Assembly: GCA_021802225.1 (NCBI GenBank)
Contig: JAKAAS010000002.1
Location: 1-16,595, forward strand
Direction of reading: 5' to 3'
Length of the DNA: 16,595 nt
Source: Bacillota bacterium
Lineage (GTDB): Bacteria; Bacillota_E; Sulfobacillia; Sulfobacillales; Sulfobacillaceae
Shown here: one piece after another, positions 7,032 to 14,259 of the stretch
Position numbering within the stretch: the first letter of the stretch is position 1
How the letters are laid out: the number at the start of each line of letters is the position of its first letter
Translations under genes and position numbers: made by a program
The notes under the pieces: model-generated
What the model saw: only the letters and a program-made list of their open reading frames with translations
Database searches by the model: none
What the model was told of the DNA's origin: nothing

Positions 7032-7598
7032 ATGGCGATGCGGTCGTTTCTTTACGATATTCAGGTATCTTTGCTAGATATGCCATGGCCGGTATGGCGC
7101 CGGCTTATGGTGCCAAGCACCATCACCTTCAAAAAGTTTCACGAAGCCATTCAGATTGCCATGGGATGGCAGAGCTACCATTTGTTTGAGTTTAAGTACG
7201 GACCGCTGGCGATTTCCGTGCCGGATGAGGACTTTGTGGTGGATGACTCGCATTTCGATGCGCGCTGGAAAAAGCTGTCCTCATTGAATCTGGCCTCGTC
7301 CGATGTCATGTCATACCTCTACGATTTCGGGGACAACTGGGTGCACCTAATCCATGTGAAGGGAGTCAGGCCCCTCGAGCACCGCGAGATGGCGGTGCGC
7401 TGCACTGCGGGGGAGGGGGCGTGCCCGCCGGAAGACGTGGGTGGCCCATACGGTTACGAGCAGTTTCTGCAGACAATCTATGACAGCGATGATCCCGAAG
7501 CCAGCCACTTGCTGGACTGGGTGGGAGGCGAGTTTGACCCGTGGGCGTTTGACCGGAACCATGTGAACGAAGAGATGGCCCAGCGGTTCAAGAAGTGA
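7032..7598 (+). CDS. Plasmid pRiA4b ORF-3-like protein
   Basis: A 188-residue soluble protein of the pRiA4b ORF-3 family (also called the IS1096 TnpR-like family), widespread in bacteria with no established biochemical role. Typical features are the PVWRRLMVP start, FHEAIQIAMGWQSYHLFEF, YLYDFGDNWVHLIHV, then CTAGEGACPPEDVGGPYGYE, in which two cysteines flank the ACPPEDVGG block, and a DWVGGEFDPWAFD ending. The start is ATG at 7032, with GAGGAG at 7014-7019; the in-frame ATG at 7038 is an alternative. It has its own promoter. The last four codons and the stop form the left arm of a perfect terminator stem. It does not appear linked to a mobile element here. Confidence 0.9.
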   Translation: MAMRSFLYDIQVSLLDMPWPVWRRLMVPSTITFKKFHEAIQIAMGWQSYHLFEFKYGPLAISVPDEDFVVDDSHFDARWKKLSSLNLASSDVMSYLYDFGDNWVHLIHVKGVRPLEHREMAVRCTAGEGACPPEDVGGPYGYEQFLQTIYDSDDPEASHLLDWVGGEFDPWAFDRNHVNEEMAQRFKK

Positions 7599-7620
7599 GT
7601 CCTTAGGGACTCACTTCTTG
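7589..7620 (+). terminator. Intrinsic terminator overlapping the stop codon
   Basis: A perfect 14-bp stem, CAAGAAGTGAGTCC at 7589-7602 and GGACTCACTTCTTG at 7607-7620, with a TTAG loop and then ATTTCTTGCTGTTT. The stop codon TGA (7596-7598) lies inside the left arm. It may also end transcripts from the convergent minus-strand gene at 7678-7965. Confidence 0.8.
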
Positions 7621-7677
7621 ATTTCTTGCTGTTTGAACATCGTGACCCGACTTAAGGGGAACAGGGCGGCGCCTCTC

Positions 7678-7965
7678 TTAGGAAAGATACTCGCCTTCCC
7701 GGTGTCCGGTCAGGTCGTCAAACTTCTCGGTGTCAATCAACGCCACGTCTTCCCCGGATGCCGGGGAATTTTCAGCCCCTTTTGGGCTCACATACAGGTG
7801 CAGACCCTGCCGTTCCAGCCAGTCGATAACTGCTCCGGGAGTGCTGAGCGCGGGACTGTCCTGCAATTTTTCCGCTTCCTCCGCCACACGCTCCTGAACG
7901 GCCCGCCACAACAGATTGTGATGTTCCAAATGCCCAATGGCTTCTTGCGAGGTCATCCATTTCAC
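7678..7965 (-). CDS. Small hypothetical protein (95 aa)
   Basis: An acidic, soluble 95-residue protein that I do not recognise. The start is GTG at 7965, with AGGAAGG about eight bases upstream; an ATG three codons later is an alternative. The N-terminal half reads as amphipathic helices (SQEAIGHLEHHNLLWRAVQERVAEEA), followed by a possible beta segment, WLERQGLHLYVSPKG, and an acidic tail. There are no cysteines and no membrane segment. It lies 70 bases downstream of the MFS transporter on the same strand, with a TGC-TATGGT extended -10-like element in the gap, so it may have its own promoter. It is convergent with the pRiA4b-like gene. Real because of the ribosome site and compact spacing; function unknown. 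Confidence 0.65.
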   Translation of the reverse strand: MKWMTSQEAIGHLEHHNLLWRAVQERVAEEAEKLQDSPALSTPGAVIDWLERQGLHLYVSPKGAENSPASGEDVALIDTEKFDDLTGHREGEYLS

Positions 7966-8035
7966 CGCAAGGACCTTCCTCTCCTAACATTCCATCCAAT
8001 CTCTTCCTTCCCCACCATAGCACTTTTTGCGCGCG

Positions 8036-9244
8036 CTATCCGGGTTCCGGGGAGATAATGCGGCCCATTGCATAGACATTCCACGACTGCGCGACAGAGG
8101 TGAGCAGTATGAGTCCAATGACCATGACCGGGGAGGAGATCCAGTGAACCCCGATGGCGAGGATGGCGACCGTCAGCAGGCGGCCGATATTCAGCGCCAC
8201 TTCCCGGCTGAGGGTATAGCTGACCCGCCTCTGGGTAATATCAGGGTCCTGGTCCATCACTCCCATCGGGATGGTCTCGGAAGGGATCATATAAAAGGGC
8301 AGGGTCAGTGCGAACAACACCCCATAGGCAAAGATCCACGGCCACGATGATCCGCCTAACAGCAAGAGGCCCGCGCCGATCATCCCGGCAACGCCCAGAG
8401 CCATGGACCCCAATTGTCTGCCGTAGCGGACGTGGCGGGTGACCAGCAAGGAGGCGGTCATGCGGGCCAGCGCCGTCGCCGCAGTATAGATTCCCACGAG
8501 GGCAGCGCTGTGTGTCGCGAAGAAAATAAGAAAGAGTCCAGCCAGGCTGGTAATGCCTTCCCGGGTGCCCCGCACCACCACGGTTTTGATAATGACTGCC
8601 CAACCGGGGCGGTCGGCGACCACCCGCCAGCTGTCTGCTATGGGCTGCAAGTGCATGGGGGGACCGGTCGGGACCCCGGAACTGATAGCGAGCGCCGCCG
8701 CATACAGGGCAAGCGCGACGGCAAACACAATCAGGTAGCCCCCCAGCCCGGCGACGGTGCTGATGATCAGTCCGGAGAACAGCGGGGCAGCGACCCCGGT
8801 AATGCTGTTGACGGCGCTGCTGACCCCAAAAAAGTGCATGCGCGAATCTCTGTCGATGGTATCAAAGGTCATGAGGTTGAACCCGAACCAGTAAGCGCCT
8901 TGGGCAATTCCATAAATAATGCCCAGCGCCAGCACAAGGTGGGCGGCATGGTGGGAAAGGGAGAGCAGCAGGCCGTAAAATGCCATGGTCAGGAATAGCC
9001 CCCACCGGTAAGGAACGAGGGGCGGTCTGCCGTGAAACACCTTTGAGGCCGCGTAAAAGACCACCGTGAGCGCTACGAAATATCCGATGTTGAAGGTGAT
9101 GAGGCCTGTCAGGCTGTGGGCGACCACCAGCATGAACAGATTGACAAAGACCGTGGCCACTGCATTGGCGGTCTGGGCACCAGAAAAGGTCCAGAGCAGC
9201 CATAACGCCCCAGAGGATAACTTTTGCCGTGGAGACTGGGACAT
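8036..9244 (-). CDS. Major facilitator superfamily transporter
   Basis: A 402-residue integral membrane protein with about 11-12 hydrophobic segments spread evenly along its length, the size and layout of an MFS secondary transporter. The short polar N-terminus (MSQSPRQKLSSG) precedes the first helix, and a central polar loop after about residue 190 (SGVPTGPPMHLQPIADSW) separates the two six-helix halves. YGRQLGSMALG in the second half resembles the usual cytoplasmic loop. The start is ATG at 9244, with AAGGAGG five bases upstream, an excellent ribosome site. The substrate is not evident; a drug- or metabolite-efflux type is likely for this size. A small hypothetical gene follows on the same strand. 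The IS200-type element begins within 60-140 bases upstream and may have altered its promoter. Confidence 0.88.
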   Translation of the reverse strand: MSQSPRQKLSSGALWLLWTFSGAQTANAVATVFVNLFMLVVAHSLTGLITFNIGYFVALTVVFYAASKVFHGRPPLVPYRWGLFLTMAFYGLLLSLSHHAAHLVLALGIIYGIAQGAYWFGFNLMTFDTIDRDSRMHFFGVSSAVNSITGVAAPLFSGLIISTVAGLGGYLIVFAVALALYAAALAISSGVPTGPPMHLQPIADSWRVVADRPGWAVIIKTVVVRGTREGITSLAGLFLIFFATHSAALVGIYTAATALARMTASLLVTRHVRYGRQLGSMALGVAGMIGAGLLLLGGSSWPWIFAYGVLFALTLPFYMIPSETIPMGVMDQDPDITQRRVSYTLSREVALNIGRLLTVAILAIGVHWISSPVMVIGLILLTSVAQSWNVYAMGRIISPEPG

Positions 9245-9300
9245 GAAATCCTCCTTGTGTTAGCCGGTGCGGTTTATGGAAATGACACTGCGGCATTGTC

Positions 9301-9323
9301 GGTGACGGTTCACAGGCGTCACC
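9301..9323 (+). repeat. Hairpin upstream of tnpA, candidate left-end hairpin of the insertion sequence
   Basis: GGTGACG at 9301-9307 and CGTCACC at 9317-9323 form a perfect seven-pair stem with a nine-base loop. IS200/IS605 elements carry subterminal hairpins recognised by TnpA, usually upstream of the gene as here. It could equally be a leader structure of the MFS gene on the other strand. Confidence 0.4.
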
Positions 9324-9384
9324 AGCGAGCACTGTGCCACTCCCCTTGCTCTGACTATTCGTCTCAGTATATCATTAGGTTACT

Positions 9385-9831
9385 ATGGATGAAACAGAAA
9401 TGATGTCGGCCTCACACGCCGTGTACTCTCTTCGGCTGCATATCGTGTTTGTGACCAAGTACCGGCGGAAGACCTTAGTCCCCGAGATGCTCGAGGCCTT
9501 GCAAGAGGCGTTCGCGGAGATTTTGGCCGACTGGCGCTGCACCCTCATAGAATTCGGGGGAGAAGCCGATCATGTCCATTTGCTGGTGGGTATCCACCCG
9601 GCTCTGAACATCTCGATCTTGATCAACAATCTGAAATCGGCCAGTTCGCGCCGGATGCGCAACCGGTTTGCCGAACATCTCGCAAACTACTATGGGAAAC
9701 CATACTTCTGGCACCGCGCCTATTATGTCGGGAGTGTCGGGGGAGCATCGGCGGATACGGTGAAGCGCTATGTCGAGGCCCAAGGAACGAAAGAAAAACC
9801 CCGCAAGGCGGCCAAGGCGCCCCCCGCTTGA
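9385..9831 (+). CDS. tnpA: IS200-type Y1 HUH transposase TnpA
   Basis: A 148-residue single-strand DNA transposase. The N-terminal strand YSLRLHIVFVTKYRRKTL is characteristic. The metal-binding HUH motif is His63-Val-His65 in ADHVHLLVGI. The nucleophilic tyrosine is Tyr129 in VKRYVEAQ, with GSVGGASADTVKRY preceding it as usual. All catalytic residues are present, so the enzyme may be active. The extended tail, KEKPRKAAKAPPA, is basic and atypical but short. The start may be ATG 9385 or the double ATG at 9400/9403; ribosome sites are weak, as is common in this family, where expression is kept low. No companion tnpB is seen. Confidence 0.92.
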   Translation: MDETEMMSASHAVYSLRLHIVFVTKYRRKTLVPEMLEALQEAFAEILADWRCTLIEFGGEADHVHLLVGIHPALNISILINNLKSASSRRMRNRFAEHLANYYGKPYFWHRAYYVGSVGGASADTVKRYVEAQGTKEKPRKAAKAPPA

Positions 9832-9878
9832 CCTCGCCGGCCGTCGTCTTGGGCGCAATGCGCGGCCATGATGTTCCA

Positions 9879-9956
9879 TTAAGCCCTGCTTGAATGCTTG
9901 TGAACCAGTTCGGAAATGACATGCGTATCTAGAAGGCATATTCCCGCGGACCACAT
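9879..9956 (-). pseudogene. Possible N-terminal remnant of a PIN-domain (VapC-like) toxin
   Basis: On the minus strand, ATG at 9956 opens 25 codons containing ICLLDTHVISELV, which resembles the first strand and catalytic Asp of PIN-domain ribonucleases of VapBC systems (pattern LLDTNVISEL). The frame stops at 9879, and the rest of a PIN domain is not found further left, where the insertion sequence lies. No antitoxin gene is evident upstream. This looks like a decayed or interrupted toxin start, but such a short match could be chance. Confidence 0.3.
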
Positions 9957-10327
9957 GACATCACCGTCTTGGGCTCTCGGCGCACCCAATCTATTGGGGA
10001 CTACCTTCGGATTGGGGATCACTCCCATTGCGGCGCCCTATCCTGTAGCACCTGACTGGATACAAGCGGCCAGAATGGAACGGGCCTGCAGGCATGGAAT
10101 ATCAATGGCCCGCATAATGCCTATATGAGGATAGAGGCCAGGGAGAGAGCGAATCCAGATGGAAAAAATTCGGGATGACTGTGACCTGACGTCGATTTAA
10201 GCGTTATATGACATAGGGAAGTGGATGCATCTGCGCTATGATACAATGATCTGCAGTCTGAGAATATTGGTGTCGGCAGGTGTCCACGTTTGGCGAATGA
10301 TCAATAGAACATACGCGGGAGGTTGTC
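9957..10327. other. Intergenic region without a supported gene
   Basis: About 370 bases. The open frames are short and lack ribosome sites. It holds a palindrome CCCAATCTATTGGG (9985-9998), two copies of ATTGGGGA 18 bases apart (9993 and 10011) and a -10-like TATGATACAAT at 10237-10247, which may belong to the downstream LCP gene. No convincing -35 element was found. The left part may be debris of an older toxin or mobile element. Confidence 0.4.
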
Positions 10328-11635
10328 GTGCATAACCATTTGAATGAACCATTGCCGAAAAGGCAGCAGGCGAAGCCCAAGAAGCGTGGAAAATGGCGGT
10401 GGATACTGCCGGTGGGGATTTTGGGCGCCCTGGGCGCTGTGGCTGCGGCGGCTTGGTGGAAAGTGAATCCGACGCACGCCCTGACGACTCCCCGGGTAAG
10501 TTCTCTCAATAAAAATTACGCCTTGGGCCAGCAGCGGGTCACCATCTTGCTCCTGGGCAATGCGCTGAGCATTATCAACGGCAAAGACGTGACGAATCCG
10601 ACAGTGCGGGACCGCACCGATGCCATGCTGCTGCTGAGCGTGGATACGAAGACGGGGAAGGTCAATGTGCTCTCCATCCCCCGCGATTCACTCGTGGATA
10701 TTCCCCATGTGGGCTACACCAAGCTGAACGAGGCCAACTACTTTGGCGGGCCCAAGCTGGCGGTTCAGGAAGTCGAAAAGATGATGCACATCCCGGTGGA
10801 CTTTTACATGGAAACGACAATGTGGAACTTTGCCGATATTATCAATCAAATTGGCGGGCTGACAATCTACGTGCCCAAAGCCATGCACTACGGCGGCACC
10901 GGCAGCTACCTCGACATCAACCTGAACAAGGGTCTGCAGCATCTCAACGGTCAGCAGGTGCTGGAATTCGCCCGGTTCCGCCATGAACCGATGGGCAGCA
11001 TCGCCCGTTCGTTCCAGCAGCAGGAAGTGATCAAGGCCATTATGCATAAACTGCTTGACCCCTCCAACTTGCCGAAGCTGCCGGAGATTGCGCTGGAGCT
11101 GCGCAAGGATATTGTCTACACCAATCTGCATGACAACCAGCTTCTGGCTCTGGCCCTGGTCGCCCGCCACGTATCCCTGTCCAGCGTGCAGTTCGCCACC
11201 ATTCCAGGCACGCCGACGACGCGGATGGACCCCTACATGCACGTGAAGCTCGATTATTGGGTCGACAATCCCAAGTGGGAGCAGCTGCTGGCTGACCAGA
11301 TGCTGATGGGGCAGCCATGGACCGCGGCGCAAAAGAAGAGCATCGATTTTGTCGTGCGCAGCGGCACGGACTCCCTGGCCCCGGCCCAGCAGTTTGCCGG
11401 TTGGCTGAAGCAGCAGGGGTATACGGTCAATGAGGTAATCTGGGCCAACAAGCATAACCACGTGCAGAACAGCATCGTGAATTTTACCGGGGACGAAGGG
11501 TTTGCCACCTCTCTGGCGAGCGCGCTGGGACCGTCCGGCGCCACGGCCATTTCCAACAGTCCCTACCACGATGTGCCGCACCTGGATATGATCATTACCG
11601 TGGGCCAGGACTATAAACCCAGCCCGGGGAAGTAA
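10328..11635 (+). CDS. LytR-CpsA-Psr (LCP) family cell-wall polymer ligase
   Basis: Transfers lipid-linked anionic polymers (teichoic acid or capsule) to peptidoglycan at the outer membrane face. 435 residues: a basic cytoplasmic tail, one membrane segment at about 25-44, then the LCP domain from about 70 to 250. Visible signatures are VTILLLG, the Mg/phosphate-binding RDRTDAMLLL (Arg96, Asp98), SIPRDS (Arg119-Asp120), KLNEANYFGG, GLQHLNGQQVLEFARFRH and the Arg227-Gln-rich RSFQQQEVI. The C-terminal part (about 335-430) resembles the LytR_C domain. The insert SIINGKDVTNPTV between LLLG and RDRTD is slightly longer than usual. The start is GTG at 10328, with GGGAGGT at 10317-10323. It indicates a Gram-positive envelope. 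The downstream membrane protein has its own promoter signals. Confidence 0.93.
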   Translation: MHNHLNEPLPKRQQAKPKKRGKWRWILPVGILGALGAVAAAAWWKVNPTHALTTPRVSSLNKNYALGQQRVTILLLGNALSIINGKDVTNPTVRDRTDAMLLLSVDTKTGKVNVLSIPRDSLVDIPHVGYTKLNEANYFGGPKLAVQEVEKMMHIPVDFYMETTMWNFADIINQIGGLTIYVPKAMHYGGTGSYLDINLNKGLQHLNGQQVLEFARFRHEPMGSIARSFQQQEVIKAIMHKLLDPSNLPKLPEIALELRKDIVYTNLHDNQLLALALVARHVSLSSVQFATIPGTPTTRMDPYMHVKLDYWVDNPKWEQLLADQMLMGQPWTAAQKKSIDFVVRSGTDSLAPAQQFAGWLKQQGYTVNEVIWANKHNHVQNSIVNFTGDEGFATSLASALGPSGATAISNSPYHDVPHLDMIITVGQDYKPSPGK

Positions 11636-11664
11636 GGCGCTTGGGCTGCCTTGGTTGACGGACG

Positions 11665-11690
11665 TTTCGCGGAAAAGTGTTCCCGCGAAA
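11665..11690 (+). terminator. Inverted repeat after the LCP gene
   Basis: TTTCGCGG at 11665-11672 pairs with CCGCGAAA at 11683-11690; an alternative with a bulged C extends the stem to ten pairs. It is followed by AAAAATTCTT, not a T-run, so it is at best a weak terminator. It lies 30 bases after the LCP stop and just before a promoter-like sequence. Confidence 0.4.
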
Positions 11691-11696
11691 AAATTC

Positions 11697-11725
11697 TTGC
11701 GGTTTAGCGCGCGAGCGTTTAAAAT
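11697..11725 (+). promoter_or_regulatory. Possible promoter for the membrane protein gene
   Basis: TTGCGG at 11697-11702, a 17-base spacer, then TAAAAT at 11720-11725 (five of six). The -35 match is poor. The predicted start near 11732 gives a leader of about 45 bases. Confidence 0.4.
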
Positions 11726-11774
11726 AACTCCGAACATGGACAGACAAGGTGAAGGGAGCAGTTTTTGATGAGGG

Positions 11775-12542
11775 ATGGATATGGCTTTACCATCGAGCAA
11801 AACCCCGCGTGATCTTCTTCGCTTGCTGATTTTGCCGCTTGTGGATGGATACTTCTTGTCAATGGTGGTTTCCGGCCGCTTGGATCACTGGAACGTGGCC
11901 GTGCTGGTGGGCCTGTTGGCCTTCAGCGGAGCCGGAGTGGTGACCACTGCTTCTCTCTTGCCTCACAATCCGAAGAATTTCCGGGGGATGGCCCTGACAA
12001 TTGCCCGGGTCTATTTGGTGATGCTGCCCACAGCCTGGATTGCGACACTGCTGATGGGCCCCCTGCAATCCATTGAATTGCCCTACCAAGGAATTTTCAC
12101 GGCGCTGATTCTCATCGGCACGGCGGCCAATATGTGGCCCACCGAGCTGCCGGGGCGGTTGCGCGGACTCTATAAGCCGGCGCAGATGGTCGCGGTGCTG
12201 ATCTCGGTCATGCTGCTCTACGGCATGGAAAGCCACAGGCTTTTCCCCCTGCGCTTTCACCTGAATCTTGACCTTATCGGCATGGTCTCCCTATCGGTGG
12301 CGGTAGGATTCACCCTGACCATCTTGGGGAGCCTCCTGCAGTGGAAGTGGGGCGGGCTGGATACCCCGTTCTCCCGCAGTGTGCTGGCAGCGGGAGGGAG
12401 CATTGTCCTCCTGCTGGTCTCCCTGACGCTCTTGGGCGTGCCTGTGCCCGCTCTGTGGATTTGGAGCGCGGAGGGGCTCGCGATATCAGGCGCCGTCTTT
12501 GCCACCAGGTGGCATGCGGGCAAGCCGCCGCTGTCCCTTTAG
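11775..12542 (+). CDS. Eight-helix integral membrane protein of unknown function
   Basis: 255 residues, almost entirely hydrophobic. About eight membrane segments can be drawn, at roughly residues 15-33, 42-63, 72-94, 104-121, 137-150, 165-188, 204-224 and 227-245. Charged residues are confined to loops such as PHNPKNFRG and PGRLRGLYKPAQ. I recognise no transporter or enzyme signature. The start is either ATG 11775 or ATG 11781; the latter has GAGGG at 11770-11774. The strongest ribosome site nearby (GAAGGGAG, 11751-11758) instead fits a 14-codon upstream frame starting at 11768 that overlaps the gene start. It follows the LCP gene and could be involved in envelope biology, but that is only context. 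It is convergent with the GDPD gene, with 12 bases between the stops. Confidence 0.8.
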   Translation: MDMALPSSKTPRDLLRLLILPLVDGYFLSMVVSGRLDHWNVAVLVGLLAFSGAGVVTTASLLPHNPKNFRGMALTIARVYLVMLPTAWIATLLMGPLQSIELPYQGIFTALILIGTAANMWPTELPGRLRGLYKPAQMVAVLISVMLLYGMESHRLFPLRFHLNLDLIGMVSLSVAVGFTLTILGSLLQWKWGGLDTPFSRSVLAAGGSIVLLLVSLTLLGVPVPALWIWSAEGLAISGAVFATRWHAGKPPLSL

Positions 12543-12554
12543 GCTGGCGGCTGG

Positions 12555-13262
12555 CTAGTGCACAGCCCACAGGGGGTCGTCTAAAAAGACGGCGGTAGCG
12601 CCGTTGCGCCGGGCCCGTTCATAGTGGCTGTAGCTGTGAATGCCGTAGATGCCGGTGTGGATATGGCAGGCCCTGAGTTTGAGGAGGTCCTCGGCTGGAG
12701 TGTATTCCCGGTCCATATGGAGAATGCTGCAGGGAACCGAGCGCGCTACGGCAGCTGGGTCGAGCAGGCGCGCGCTGTACAGCGCGGCTACGGCAATGTC
12801 CGGATCCTGGGCCAGCGCATAATGCAGTTGCGGGTGGTGGAATGAGGACAGCAGGACGCGGTCGCCCAGGCCGTAGTCGCGGACCATCTCCAGTACCCGG
12901 TCGACCAGCAGCGGAGAAGGATCTTTGATTTCCAGATTGAGGGCGGTGGGTGGGGCTGCCATGGCCAGCAAGTCCGCCAGGCGGGGCACTCTGAGGGCAG
13001 GGTCGCCTTTCAGGGGCACTGACTGCAGATCCGCCCAGAGCCATTCACTGACCAGCCCTTGGGCCTGGGTGGTCCGCTCCAGGGTTTCGTCGTGCAAAAT
13101 GACAACCTCTTTGTCCCGGGTCAGCTGGAGGTCGCATTCGATGCCGTCGGCCCCGTCCCTGATGGCCCTGTGAAAAGCGGCCAGGGAGTTTTCCGGCAAC
13201 AGGGCTGAAGACCCGCGGTGGGCCCAGATAAACGGGCGGGATAGCGTGGGATACTGGAACAT
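12555..13262 (-). CDS. Glycerophosphodiester phosphodiesterase
   Basis: Hydrolyses glycerophosphodiesters to glycerol 3-phosphate and an alcohol. 235 residues, the size of cytosolic GDPDs; no signal peptide is visible. Family signatures: WAHRGSS near residue 14 (first catalytic His and Arg), PENSLAAF, then GIECDLQLTRDKEVVILHDETLERTT carrying the metal-binding Glu and Asp and the second catalytic His. LNLEIKD supplies a further metal-binding Glu. The TIM-barrel C-terminal end has GIYGIHSY and TAVFLDDP. The start is ATG at 13262, with GAGAGGAG eight bases before it; a TTG two codons upstream is too near the ribosome site. Probable roles are phospholipid or teichoic-acid turnover, in keeping with the nearby LCP gene. 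Confidence 0.93.
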   Translation of the reverse strand: MFQYPTLSRPFIWAHRGSSALLPENSLAAFHRAIRDGADGIECDLQLTRDKEVVILHDETLERTTQAQGLVSEWLWADLQSVPLKGDPALRVPRLADLLAMAAPPTALNLEIKDPSPLLVDRVLEMVRDYGLGDRVLLSSFHHPQLHYALAQDPDIAVAALYSARLLDPAAVARSVPCSILHMDREYTPAEDLLKLRACHIHTGIYGIHSYSHYERARRNGATAVFLDDPLWAVH

Positions 13263-13300
13263 GCGCAAGGCTCCTCTCTGCTGTGGATGCTATATCAGAA

Positions 13301-13309
13301 ATCATAGCA
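13301..13309 (-). promoter_or_regulatory. Extended -10 element of the GDPD gene
   Basis: On the minus strand, TGC-TATGAT (plus 13301-13309) is an extended -10 element. No good -35 is present, which the TGN extension may compensate. The predicted start is near 13294, about 30 bases before the ATG. Confidence 0.4.
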
Positions 13310-13457
13310 AATTTTACCGGCGAGGGAAGGCTTTTTTCGTCAGGTAGTTCGCGGTGGAGACCTTCCCAGTATTTGCGCCCAGACCCGAAAAATTCTCTGC
13401 CGGCCGCATCCTGCGGACAACGTCTCCCCGGGCTGGCGGCGCAATACTCTACTATTA

Positions 13458-13493
13458 GCCGTGCAGCACGGCGGTGATCAACGTGCGGTGATC
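13458..13493 (+). promoter_or_regulatory. Palindrome and tandem repeats upstream of the zinc-ribbon-like gene
   Basis: GCCGTGC-A-GCACGGC at 13458-13472 is a perfect 7-1-7 palindrome, just after a TACTAT -10-like element (13450-13455). It is followed by two GCGGTGATC copies at 13471-13479 and 13485-13493, 14 bases apart. The ribosome site of the next gene begins at 13499. A regulator binding site is plausible; no -35 was found. Confidence 0.4.
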
Positions 13494-13510
13494 CGCAGAA
13501 AGGGCAAGGG

Positions 13511-14245
13511 ATGACCAAAGGCAGAATTCCGTCGGCGAAACTGGGATGCGTGGGAATATGCGACCATTGCCTGGGCATGTTAAGCGACCATGAAACCCAT
13601 GAGCACACAATGCTGTGCCCCGCTTGCTCTGCGGCTGTGCTCATGGTGCCGGTGGGGCGGATGGCGTGGGGCCTCGAAGAGATAGGGCGGCAGCTGGAAA
13701 AGATGCAGCCTGTCTCCATTTTCCACCATAAGCCTATCCAGCCGTGGCCCGTGCTTAACGGGGATGCCTGGCACGTGGATATCCGGATGCCGCTGTCCAG
13801 CCCTTACGCCCGGGTTGCGGCCCGGTGGTTTCCCAAGGAGTACGGGGGCATCTGGGAGAGTCTTGGCACGGCTGATATTCCGGACGGGGGGTACATTGGA
13901 GACCCTCTGGCCGAAAGCTTGGTGATCCCCAAACTTTTGATATCGCAGGCGGGAATTGCCCGGTTGGGAAGGAGCATTCGGCAGTGTCGCCAGCAGTTTG
14001 CCCAGAAGACCGGACGGGAGTGGATGGAGCAGATGGGAGGGTGGCTGCAGGCCATGGCGGATGAAGACGCAACTGGCCTGAGGCAGGCGATTGCCCGGGC
14101 GCCGAGGCGCCTTGATCCCGGCGAGCGGGATTTGCTGCGCCTTATTCAGCGCGTTCGCGAAGAGGGTCAAGGCGCAGGGCAAGTTCTCCGGTTTCCCTCA
14201 GGTGCAAGGCGCCGGACGTGTGCCAAGGGCCACTTCCCGCGCTGA
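13511..14245 (+). CDS. Hypothetical protein with an N-terminal zinc-ribbon-like cysteine cluster
   Basis: 244 residues, not recognised. The N-terminus has CVGICDHC (Cys13, Cys17, Cys20) and LCPACS (Cys36, Cys39), the last three pairs resembling a Cys4 zinc ribbon, with His residues between them (HETHEHT). The middle (about 70-140) is rich in aromatics and prolines (PWPVLNGDAWHVDIRMPL, RWFPKEYGGIW). The C-terminal third looks helical and basic, and may bind nucleic acid or a partner. The start is ATG at 13511, with AAAGGG at 13499-13504. It is divergent from GDPD, and a repeat-rich 230-base region separates them. A terminator at 14,440 is the likely transcript end. The gene is credible from codon bias and its ribosome site. 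Confidence 0.72.
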   Translation: MTKGRIPSAKLGCVGICDHCLGMLSDHETHEHTMLCPACSAAVLMVPVGRMAWGLEEIGRQLEKMQPVSIFHHKPIQPWPVLNGDAWHVDIRMPLSSPYARVAARWFPKEYGGIWESLGTADIPDGGYIGDPLAESLVIPKLLISQAGIARLGRSIRQCRQQFAQKTGREWMEQMGGWLQAMADEDATGLRQAIARAPRRLDPGERDLLRLIQRVREEGQGAGQVLRFPSGARRRTCAKGHFPR

Positions 14246-14259
14246 ACAGGGCGCTTCTC

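Larger units (their letters stand above)
9301..9900 (+). mobile_element. IS200-type insertion sequence, ends approximate
   Basis: The element is inferred from a complete tnpA, the upstream hairpin at 9301-9323 and a length of about 0.6-0.7 kb, usual for tnpA-only IS200 elements. No tnpB-like reading frame is present on either side. These elements have no terminal inverted repeats and make no target duplication, so the ends cannot be placed from one copy. The right end is guessed near 9900, because a PIN-like coding fragment is recognisable from about 9900 rightward on the minus strand. Confidence 0.5.

Noticed and set aside
9832..10140. Possible tnpB remnant next to tnpA
   Set aside because: Reading all three plus frames gave no zinc-finger or RuvC-like motif of TnpB.
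10688..11800. 370-codon minus-strand frame
   Set aside because: Antisense to the LCP gene, which carries all family motifs.
13045..13719. 224-codon minus-strand frame with CPFCGSPH, crossing the GDPD start
   Set aside because: It covers the GDPD promoter and the ribosome site of the zinc-ribbon-like gene and then overlaps GDPD in another frame. The cysteine motif is probably chance.
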